64,000 nucleotides of DNA from Heloderma charlesbogerti (taxonomy: Eukaryota; Chordata; Lepidosauria; Squamata; Helodermatidae). The number at the start of each line of letters is the position of its first letter. The stretch's first letter is position 1. The notes beneath the pieces are model-generated. The model searched no databases. It was given only the letters and a program-made list of their open reading frames with translations, and had not been told where the DNA came from. The stretch is taken from contig JANEZZ010000793.1 of NCBI GenBank assembly GCA_026122225.1, positions 1,240,001 through 1,304,000 of the forward strand. The letters run 5' to 3'. A program made the position numbers and the translations under genes. Shown here piece after piece: positions 48,601 through 60,600 of this stretch.

Positions 48601-51600
48601 GCGGCTCAGGACTTCATGGCCGCCATGACAACCATGGGGCTGTCCCAACATGTCATCGGCCTAACGCATATAAAAGGACACACGCTTGATCTGGTTTTCT
48701 CGACCGGGCAGGAGGATGGTGATCTGAAAGTGGAGGAATTAACATCTGTCCCTTTGTCATGGTCAGATCACTTCCTGCTGAGGTTTAGACTCCTGGCGGC
48801 CTTTCCCCTCTGCAAGGGTGAGGGACCTATTAAAATGGTCCGCCCCCGGAGATTAATGGATTCCGATGGATTCCCAAGGGCTCTGGGGGATTTTCCTGCT
48901 GGTATGGCTGGTGCTCCTGTCGAAGCCCAGGTCGCTCTGTGGAATGCAGAGATGACTCGGGCGGTTGACACGATCGCGCCCAAGCGCCCTCTCCCTCTGA
49001 GCAGAGCCCGGCCAGCTCCTTGGTATACACCTAACCTGAGGGCAATGGAGCAAGAGGGGAGACGGCTAGAACGCAGGTGGAGGAAAACTCGTGCTGAGTC
49101 TGACCGAACACAGGTAAGAGCCCACTATCGAGCCTACTCTGTGGCGGTGAGGGTGGCAAAGAGACAGTTCTTTTCCACCAGCATTGCATCTTCTCAGTGT
49201 CGTCCAGCGGAGCTTTTCCGAGTGGTTCGGAAAGCCCTTCATGGCTTATTAAATCAAACAAGGAGGGGTTGTCCAGCTGGGTCCAGGAGGTTGTAAATTC
49301 CTCCTTGAGAGAGGGAGTGGTGCCTGCCGCTTTAAAAGAGGCAGTAATTAGACCACTCCTGAAAAAGCCTAACCTGGACCCAGAGGATGTTAACAATTAT
49401 AGGCCAGTGGCCAACATCCCCTTCCTGGGCAAGGTGCCTGAGCAGGTGGTTGTAGGACAGCTCCAGGCACTGTTGAATGAAACGGATTATCTAGATCCAT
49501 TTCAATCGGGCTTCAGGCCTGGTTTTGGAATGGAAACTGCCTTGGTCGCCCTGTGGGATGACCTCTGCCGGGAGAGGGACAGGGGGAGTGCGACCCTGTT
49601 GATTCTCCTGGACCTCTCAGCGGCTTTCGATACCATTGACCATGGTATCCTTCTGGATAGGTTGTTTGGGTTGGGAGTTGGGGGCACTGCACTACAGTGG
49701 TTCCGCTCCTACTTGGATGGCCGATTCCAGAAGGTGGTGCTGGGGGATTATTGCTCTGTGCCATGGCAATTGTGCCATGGGGTTCCACAGGGCTCTATTT
49801 TATCCCCCATGCTGTTTAACATCTACATGAAACTGCTGGGGGAGGTTATCCCGAGGTGTGGGCTGAGGTGCCATCAATATGCAGATGACACCCAGCTCTA
49901 CCTCTCTTTCTCATCAAAACCAGGTGAGGCAGTGGCTGTTCTGAATCAGTGCCTGGGCACAGTAATGGACTGGATGAGGGCTAATAAACTGAGACTCAAT
50001 CCAGACAAGACGGAGGTACTGTTAGTGGGTGGTTCGTCTGCCCGGCTAGGTGATATTCAACCTGTTCTGGAGGGGGTTGCACTCCCCCTAAAGGATCAGA
50101 TTCATAGTTTGGGGGTGCTGTTTGATCCAGAACTGTCACTTGAGGCACAGGTGAACTCAGTGGCACGGAGCACTTTTTATCAGCTTAGGCTGGTATACCA
50201 ACTACGCCCTTATCTGGACAGAGATAGCCTAGCTACAGTTATCCATGCTCTGATAACTTCTCGTCTGGATTACTGCAATGCGTTATACATGGGGCTGCCT
50301 TTGAAAACGGTCCGGAAACTTCAGCTGGTCCAAAATAGGGCAGCAAGATTGTTAACAGGGACTGGCCTGCGAGCTCATATTACGCCAGTACTTTTCCAGT
50401 TGCACCGGCTGCCAGTCCATTTCCGGGCCCGATTCAAAGTGCTGGTGTTAACATTCAAAGCCCTTAACGGCTTGGGGCCAGGTTACCTGAAGGATCGCCT
50501 CCTCCCATATGTGCCTGCCTGGACCTTAAGATCATCGTCAGCGGCCCTTCTCTGTGAGCCCCTGCCAAAGGTAGTGAGGCGGGTGGCTACTAGGAGGAGG
50601 GCTTTTCTGCTGTGGCACCCCGGCTCTGGAATGAGCTCCCTAGTGAGGTTCGCCTGGCGCCTACATTGTATTCCTTTCAGCGCCAGGTGAAGACCTTTTT
50701 ATTTTCCCAGGCATTTTAGCATTTTAGCTTTCTAAATTTTTATCTTTGCTGTTTTAAATCTGTATTTTAAACTCCTGCACTGCTGCTAGGTTTTATTGTG
50801 GTTGTATTGTTATATTGTGGTTTTAATGTTCTATATATTTTAAATTGTTTTATTGTGTGTTGTTTGGTTTTAATTTTTGTGAACCGCCCAGAGAGCTTCG
50901 GCTATTGGGCGGTATAGAAATGAAATAAATAAATAAATAAATAAAGTTAAAAAGTGTAGGCACTATTCTGCCCAGTCACTTTGTGAGAAATGAGTCTGTT
51001 CTCGCCTTTCCGTGTTTTTAGCCAATGAATGAAGTCACAGGCAATGACTGACACAACAGTGTTCAGGAGACGGAAGCAGGACTGTGGCTGAGGGAGTGTT
51101 GGTTATGCCAGCCTTCCAAAATAGCCCAGTGTTGTGAAACCCATTTTGCTGGGGGGAGAGGGGAATTGGAATAGCATATGACAACTTTGCAATTTAGACC
51201 AGTGTTGTTATCCAGGCTCCTAGTGTGTAGTTTTGGGGGGGTGAGGAGTGGGGATGGAACTATGACGCTGATTGTAGCAGCACTGACATTAATTAATAGC
51301 TGGAAAGAGTGAAGGAAACCAGGGAAAAAACTGAGAGTTACAGCCAGAGGTGGAGAGACCACTGAGAAACAATGGAGAGATAGACCTGGTATAAAAATTT
51401 CTCAGAGATCAGGTCTACCCACCTCTGTAGACCTGATGCCCAGGCCTCGGCACTACTCTGTGATTAGATCTACCAGAAATGGGAGACCTAGGGTGGCCAG
51501 TTACACACTGTGACAAAAGAGGACACAGGGTTGCACAAAAAGTACATATGCTAATGTATCTTATAGATGCAAATTTAGAAATAATTACTATAATTTAAAT

Positions 51601-54600
51601 AGAAATCCAGTACATCTCACTATAGTGGGGGAGACTGACCAGGTGACCTATATGCCTGCTCAGCCTGCCAACCACGTGATAACTGTTCATGGCCCCCGGT
51701 TCTCCCTTCTTATGGTTTCTTATGGCTTTTTCTCTTTAAACCTGACTTGGACTGGACAGCCCTTCAAATAGAGGTCATATTTGAACAGAGGACTATCCTG
51801 TGTAAAGCTGGGCACCTGCCCACCCTAGGTAGAGCTCTTCTCTGACGCTAATTACATCTATATATACTTTACTCTCACCCACCCCACACCAGGAAAAATT
51901 CCTGAGGATGCTTATGCTTGAACTTGACATTTAATTCTCACACTCCTTTTGCCACTGGAAGATGCGCCACTGGAATGTTGGATAATAGGAACAACTCCGC
52001 ATACTTCTAGACACTAGGGGGCGATAAAGAACATGCTGCATCAACAGCCGCTTGTCATGTTCATTCCCCTTGTTGTCCTGTTCTTTTTTCCTGCTCCCTC
52101 CCCTTCCTCTGCCTCTGCAACAAGTGTTGTGTGGTCTCTCAAGAGAGGAAGCAAGTAACCCTATCTCATGCCTTTGCTTACTTACACTTATGCACCCAGA
52201 GCTAGGCAGTTTTTCTGGTTAAACAGTGTTAGATAGCCTTCTCTGATGGTGTGTATAAAAGCACTAATAAAATAAGCTGATTTGAACTGAACTGGCTCTA
52301 GCCTGTGTTTATTGCCCCCAATGCTGTGTTGCCACGCTTTCTCTGTATAAAGCAACTCTGTTGTAAGTCACACTAGACTTTCCAACATGGAAGAGTAAAT
52401 CTACATCACACCATGAAAATGGGTCACGGATGTACTAGCACAGGCAGCCTTGCAATATTCAGCCTTCGTGAGACAACAACTTTGTGTAACTATATACAGT
52501 TTAGATGCCCTGCAGGTCACGCTTAAAGAAACACTTCTCATACTAGTACATACTTGAGTCCACTGATGCAGGAGCAAGACAGCCATAATATATTCATTGT
52601 GATGATTCATTTTGTATCTTGTGTTTGTACTCTTTCTTTTCTTTCTCTTATTCCTTTTATCTGCTATTGTATCTGAACATTGAAGTGGTGGCAAGGAAGA
52701 CATCATAATGTTCCCTCCCGCACACATCTGATTTTACCATGACAAAAGACACATTATTCACCATAACAATATGGTTTGTTGTTTACTTTTAAGATCAGAA
52801 CAAATTATGACTATGTTTGCAGGTAAGATGGAGGGAAGAGAATGAGGGAAATTGAGGGAAGAGAGGGCTTGGACAGTTTATTTGTATAAAATAAAAAGCC
52901 CTTTAATAAAATGTTGATAGCAAAAAAGCAAACAGAGCTTGAGGGGAAGGGGAATGGAACCCAACTCTCCCCTTCCTCATCTCAATGTGATCCATAGTCA
53001 TAAGCAATTTTTTCCCTGCTCAGTTCTCCTCTGGTATCAGAACCAGGCTGGAGGGAAACTGTTTAAAAGAAACATAGCGTAGTGAGGTAAGGATAGGGAG
53101 GAGGTGGGTTTTGCTCTTCTGTCACAGACCCTGTCCGCATGTAATGACAACCCATGGCTTAATTAAAGGCATGGGTTTAATTAATTAAAATGTAATGAAT
53201 TAATGAAGCCATGGGTTAGAATCATAGAATAGTAGGGTTGGGAGGGGCCTATACAACCATCAAGTCCAACCCCCTGCTCAATGCAGGAATCCAAGCCAAA
53301 GCATCCCTGACAGATGGCTGTGCAGATTAATCTTCTCACGAGGAGGCATGCTTGCGAGGGAGCCAGCTCTCTGAACATGAGGAGCCCCCGTGATGAAGTG
53401 TCTAAGCCCCAGTGACTAAGCATCAGCAAACAAGAGAGTCAAGCAACTGTGCACATTTAGCAACAAGACGAGGAAGCCAGGGCGGGGAACTCTTCCCTCC
53501 CTACTCCGTACTCACAGTAAGTAACTGTAAATAGCTATAAATAATTTCCCCAAATTCTAGTTGTTGTTGTTGATGTTCAGTCATTCAGTCATGTCCGACT
53601 TTTCGTGACTCCATGGACCACAGCACGCCAGGCCTTCCTGTCCTCCGCTCTCTCCCGGAGTGTGCTCAAGTTCATATTCATTGCATCGGTGATGCTATCT
53701 AGCCATCTCATCCTCTGCCGTCCCCTTCTCCTTTTGCCTTCAATCTTTCCCAGCATCAGGGTCTTTTCCAGGGAGTTTTCTCTTTGCATTAGGTGGCCAA
53801 ATTATTTGAGCTTCAGTATCTGTCCTTCCAATGAGCACTCAGGGTTGATGTCCTTTAGGATGGACTGATTTGACCTCTTTGCAGTCCAGGGGGCTCATAA
53901 GAGTCTTCTCCAGCACCACAGTTCGAAAGCATCGATTCTTCGGCGCTCAGCCTTCCTTATAGTCCAGCTCTCACAGCCATACGTTGCTACTGGGAAAACC
54001 ATAGCTTTGATTATACGAACCTTTGTCGGCAAGGTTCTCTAGTTCCTCTGCCTCTTCGAAACCCAGCTTGTACTTCCGGTAGTTCTCGGTTCACATACTG
54101 CTGAAGCCTAGCTTGTAGGATTTTGAGCATAATCTTGCTGGCATGTGAAAGGAGCGCAATTGTACGGTAGTTTGAACACTCTTTGGCATTGCCATTCTTT
54201 GGAATTGGAATGTAAACTGACCTTTTCCAGTCTTGTGGCCACAGCTGAGTGTTCCAAATTTGTTGGCATATTGAGTGCAGGACTTTAACAGCATCAACTT
54301 TTAGGATTTTAAATAGCGCAGCTGGAATACTGTCATCTCCACTAGCTTTGTTGTTACTAATGCTTCCTAAGGCCCATTTGACTTTACTCTCGAGGATGTC
54401 CGGCTCAAGTTCAGGGACCACACTATCATGGCTATCAGGGACATTCAGATCTTTCCTGTATAGTTCTTCTGTGTATTCTTTCCACCTCTTCTTAATCTCA
54501 TCTGCTTCTGTTAGGTCCCTGCCTTCTTTGTCCATTATCATGCCCGTCTTTGCACAAAACGTTCCCTTGAGATCTCCGATTTTCTTGAAGAGATCTCTAG

Positions 54601-57600
54601 TCTTTCCCATTCCGTTGTTTTCCTCGATTTCTTTGCACTGTTCATTTAAGAAGGCCTTCTTGTCTCTCCCTGCTGTTCTCTGGAAATCTGCATTCAGTTG
54701 GGTATATCTTCCCCTTTCTCCCTTGCTTTTCACTTCCCTTCTTTCCTCAGCTACTTGTAAAGCCTCATCAGACAGCCACTTGGCTTTCTTGCATTTCTTT
54801 TTCTTTGGGATGCATTGAGTTGCTGCCTCCTGAACAATGTTACGGACCTCCGTCCAGAGTTCCTCAGGCACTCTGTCTATCAGGTTTAATCCCTGAAATC
54901 TGTTCCTCACCTCCATTGTATATTCATCAGGGATATGATTTAGGTCATATCTGAATGGTTTAGTCGTTTTCCCTACATTCTTCAATTTAAGCCGAAATTT
55001 TGCAATAAGAAGCTCATGATCTGAGCCACAGTCAGCTCCAGGTCTTGTTTTTACTGACTGTATAGAGCTTCTCCATCTTTGACTGCAAAGGACATAATCA
55101 ATCTGATTTCGATATTGACCATCTGGTGATGTCCATGTGTAGAGTCGCCTCTTGTGCTGTTGGAAAAGAGTGTTTGCTATGATCAGCATGTTCTCTTGGC
55201 AAAACTCGATTAGCCTTTGTCCTGCTTCATTTTGTACACCAAGGCCATGCTTGCCTGTTGTCCCGGTGATTTCTTGACTACCTACTTTAGCATTCCAATC
55301 CCCTATGATGAAGAGGACATGTTTTTTGGTGTTAGTTCTAGAAGGTGTTGTAGGTCTTCATAGAACCGATCAACCTCAGCTTCTTCGGCATCAGTGGTTG
55401 GGGCATAGACTTGAATTACTGTGATGTTGAATGGTTTGCCTTGGATTCGTACTGAGATCATTCTATGGTTTTTGAGATTGTACCCCAGTACTGCTTTTCC
55501 CACCCTTTTGTTGACTATGAGCGCTACTCCATTTCTTCTAAGGGATTCTTGCCCACAGTAGTAGGTATAATGGTCACCTGAATTAAATTCGCCCATGTTT
55601 GTCCATTTTAGTTCACTGATTCTCAAGATGTCGATGTTCAATCTTGCCATCTCATGTTTGACCACCTCCAGCTTACCTTGATTCATTGATCTTACATTCC
55701 AGGTTCCTAAACAATATTGTCCTTTACAGCATCGGATTTTCTTTTCACCACCAGACACATCCACAGCTGAGTGTCCTTTCGGCTTTGGTCCAGCTGCTTC
55801 ACTCTTTCTGGCGTTACTTGGAAATTCCCTCTGCTCTTCCCCAGTAGCATATTGGACACCTTCCGACCTGAGGGGCTCATCTTCCGGCGTCATCTCTTTT
55901 AGCCTTGTGATACGTTCCATGGGGTTTTCTTGGCAAGAATACTGGAGTGGGTTGCCATTTCCTTCTCCAGTGGACCACATTTTGTCAGAACTCTCTGCCA
56001 TGACCTGTCTGTCTTGGGTGGCCCTGCACGGCATAGCTTATGGCTTCACTGAGTTACGCAAGCCCTTTCGCTACAAGGCAGCGATCCATAAAGGGGTCCA
56101 ACTTCTTGTAGTAAACAACTAAGTTTTCCAGGGAAACTCACACCGTGGATGTGCCTCCGGTGGGCAGGGGGGCTTGTGGTAGTGGGAGATCTGATCATTA
56201 CACTCATAGACAGCTGGGTTTGTGATGGATGTGTAGATTGCATGGTAAATTGCCTGCCTAGTGAGAAGGTTGAAATATCATGTGCCATCTAGATAACCTA
56301 GTAGATAGTGCTGGGGTTGAGTCAGACATTGTGGTCCATGTTGGTACGAACGATGTGGGGAAATGTAGTTGTGAGGTCTTGGAAGCTAAATTTAGGTTGC
56401 TAGGTAGGAGGTTGAAATCCAGGACCACCAAGGTGGCTTTCTCTGAAATGCTACCTGTTCCACGCACAAGGCCAGCTAGACAGATGAAGCTGAGGAGTCT
56501 CAATGCATGGATGAGATGGTGGTGCAAGGAGGAGAGGTTCAGATTTGTTAGGCAATGGGGAACGTTTTGGGACAAGCCAGGCCTGTACAAGAGGGATGAG
56601 CTCCACTTGAACCAAAATGGAACCAGACTGCTGGTGCTAAACATTAAAAGGGTGGCAGAGCAGCTTTTAAACCACACCCTGGAGGAAAGCCGACAGGAGC
56701 TGGAAAGCATCCAGTTTGGGTTAAATCATCCCAAAGGGATGATGAAAATGTTTTTGATTGCACAGATGTAGAAGGGGAGGAAATAGGCCAGGAGTACATG
56801 TCAGATAATAGCCAATCAAAGGGGCCAACGTCCCATAGCAAAAGATGCACACGCCAGAGGCATCTGGGGAGGGATGCCATGTATAGGTGTTTTTATGCAA
56901 ATGCTAGAAGCATCCAAGCCAAAATGGGAGAATTGAGTGCTTGATTTTAAAGGAAAATCTGGATACAGCGGGCATTACACGAAATTACAAGAAAATGGTG
57001 GAGAATCAGTGGGAAATGGTCATCTCTGGCTATAAATGCTATAGGAAGGACAGGGAAGGGTGTACTGGGGGAGGTGTTGCCCTGTACGTCAAAGAGGGCA
57101 TAGTGTCAAGCAGACTAGAACATGTAAAAGGGGATGGCTCTTCCACAGACGCACTGTGGGTGACAATACCAGGCTCCAAAACTAATTTAGTGCTAGGAAC
57201 ATGCGATCGTCCCCCAGACCAGAATGCTCAGAGTGACCTTGAGATGGAAAACGAAATCAGGGAGGCCTCCAAACAAGGAAGTGTTACAATAATGGGTGAC
57301 TTCAATTAGGGAAAAGAGAGCTTCCTTCAGAAAATGGAAGTCTAGTCCAAGCGAGGAAAACAAAAAGGAGCATAAGCTTGCTTAAAGGCAATGCAAGCAG
57401 ACAATAAGAGATGCAAAAAAGCATTTTGAAGAGCATATTGCCAGCAAAATCAAGGCCAACAATAAAGAATTCTTTAAATATATCAGAAGCAGAAAACCAA
57501 CTAGGGAGGCAGTTGGACCACTGGATGACAGTGGAGTTAAAGGAGTACTGAAGGAGGACAAGGAGACTGCCGAGAAGCTGAATGAATTATTTTAATCCGT

Positions 57601-60600
57601 CTTCACTGCAGAAGATATAGGACTGATACCTGTGCCTGAACTGATGTTTTCAGCAAGGGAGTCTGAGGAACTGAGGCAAATGGTGGTGACATAAGAGGGA
57701 GTTCTCAACCTTATTGATAAATTGAAAGCAAATAAATCACCAGGCCCAAATGGTATCCATCCTAGAGTTCTCAAGAACTCAAATATAAAATTGCTGATCT
57801 TCTAACCAAAATATGCAACATGTCCCTAAGATCAGCCTCTATACTAGAGGACTGGAAGATGGCCAATGTAACACCAATTTTCAAAAAGGGATCCTGGGGG
57901 GATCTGGGAAATTACGGGACAGTTAGCTAACATCTGTTCTGGGTAAATTGGTTGAAGGCATTATTAAAGATAAAATTAGAAAGCGTATAGAAGGACAAGC
58001 CCGGCTGAAAAAGAATCAACACAGCTTCTGCAAAGGTAAGTCCTGTCTCACCAACCTTTTACAGTTCTTTTTGAGAGTGTCAGTAAACAGGGGTGATCCA
58101 GTAGACATTGTTTACTTGGATTTCCAAGAGGCTTTTGACAAGACCCTCACCAAAGACTCCTAAGCAAACTTAGCAGTCATGGAATAAGAGGACAGGTCCT
58201 CTTATGGATCAGTAACTGGTTAAAGAACAGAAAGCAGAGAGTAGGAATACATGGTAAATTCTCCCAATGTAGGGAAGTAAATAGTGGCGTCCATCAGGGA
58301 TCTGTATTAGGACCAATGCTTTTCAACCTGTTCATAAATGATCTGGAATTAGAAGCGAGCAGTGAAATGGCCAATTTTGCTGATGACACCACATTATTAG
58401 GGTGGTTAAAACAAAAAGGGGTTGTGAAGAGCTCCAAAAGGATCTCTCCAAACTGGGAGAATGGGCATCTAAATGGCAAATGAAGTTCAATGTAACCAAG
58501 TGTAAAGTGATGCACACTGGGGCAAAAAATTCCAACTTCGAGTATAGCTTGATGGGATCTAAGCTAGTAGTGACTGACCAGGAGAGATCTTGGGGTTGTG
58601 GTGGACAGCTCAATGAAGATTGAGCTGTCCACACAGCACATAGTTAAACTATGGAATTCTCTACCACAGGATGTAGTGATAGCCACCAACTTGGATGGCT
58701 TTAAAGGGGAGGAGAAGTTTATCAATGGCTACTAGGCTTGAGGGCTGTGTGCTACCTCTAGTACCAGGGGCGGTATGCCTATGTACACCAGTTGCTGGGG
58801 AACATGGGCAGGAGAATGGGGTGAGGAAGGTGCTGTTGCACTCATGTCCTGCTTGTAGTTTCCTGGTCGATAGCTGGTTGGCCACTGTGTGAACAGAATG
58901 CTGGACTAGATGGACCCTTGGTCTGATCCAGCATGACTCTTCTTATATTCTTATCTTGAATACCTGCAATGTGGGAGAGCCCACCACCTCCCCAGGTAAT
59001 CAGTTCCATTGTTGTATTGCTCTAGCTGTCAGGAAGTTTTTCCTTATGTTCAGCCAGAATCTGGCTTCCTGTAATTTGAGCCCATTATTCTGTGTCCTGC
59101 ACTTTGGGATGGTCGTGAAGAGATCTCGTTGTTGAATCGAGGATTGTCATTATGTCCAAATCCGGGGCCTATGGGTTAACTGTGGGTTGTTAACCTTGAA
59201 GAACCCTTGAAGAGTACCCATGGCTTGTTGTTGGGTTGTCAACTGTGGGTTGTTCAAGCCATGGGCTGTTGTTACACCCGTACCCAGAATGGTGGGTTGT
59301 TTCTTCGTAAGGCTATGGATGTGGCTCTTTGGTGTTGCAAACACTCTTGGGATACAGGCTGGGAGCCAGTAAGGGGGTGGAACAAAAAACCCCATGAACT
59401 GGAAAAACAACCCATGATGTGCTCGATCATCTGGTGACCATATTATGGGTTAAGTCAACAACCCAGGGCTTAATTACGCCATGGGTTGTTGTTACATGTG
59501 AACAAGGTCATTTACTTGTACAATCATAGAACTGGAAGAGGCCATTTAGGCCATTGAGTCCAACTCCATGTTCAGTGCAGCAATCCAGTTTAAGGCATCC
59601 CTGAGAGATGGCTGTCCACTTGCTGCCTGAATATCTCCAGCAACAGAGAGCTCACCACCTCCATAGGCAATTGGTTCCATTGTCTGACTGCTCTGACCAT
59701 TAGGGAGCTATTCCCAGTGTTCAGCCAAAATCTACCCAAAGTCTTGGATAACAGAGAACAGGTTGTGTCCCTCTTCTGCATGACAATCTTTTAGGTACTT
59801 GAAAAGTGCTATCATATCCCTACTCAGTGTTCTCTTCTCAAGGCTAAACATACCCAGTTCTTTCCATCTTTCCTCACAGGACTTAGCTTCTAGTCCCCTT
59901 ATCATCTTTGTTGCCCTTCTCTGAACTTGTCTGTATTTGTCTGAATCCTTCTTAAAGTGTGGTGTCTAGAACTGGATAAAGTATTCGAGGTGAGGTCTGA
60001 CCAGTGCCAAGTAGAATGGAAATATTACTCCCCATGATTTAGAAATATACTTCTATCGATGCAACCTAAAATTGCATTTGAGTATTTTGCAGCCACATCA
60101 CACTGCTGACTCATTTTCAGTTTATGATTGACTACAACCCCAAGATCCTTTTCACACTTACTACTGGCAAATCTGGTATCCCCCATCTTATACTTGTGCA
60201 TTTGATTTGTCTTTCCTAAATGAAGACCTTTGCACTTGTCTCTGTTAAATTCCATTCTGTTATTTTCTGCCCAGTTTTCTAACCTATCCAGATAGTTTTG
60301 AATTTTGTTTCTGTCTTTGAAGGTATTAGCTATCCCACCCAATTTTTTGTCTTCTGCAAATCTGATAAGCATTCCCCTACCTCTTCTTCCTAGTCCTTCA
60401 TAAAAATGTTGAAGAGCACAAGGCCCAGGACCGAGCCCTGTGGCACTTCACTCAATACCTCCTCCAGTTTGATGAAGAACCACTGACAAGCACACTTTCA
60501 GTATGGTTCTCTAGCCACCTGCAGATCCACCTAGAAGTAGTGGCACCCAGTCCACAGCCTTGCACACTCCTTTTTTTGTCTCATGTAGACACTGTCCACA

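Noticed and set aside
54249..54818. 189-codon plus frame
   Set aside because: Shadow of the BovB ORF2 on the opposite strand.
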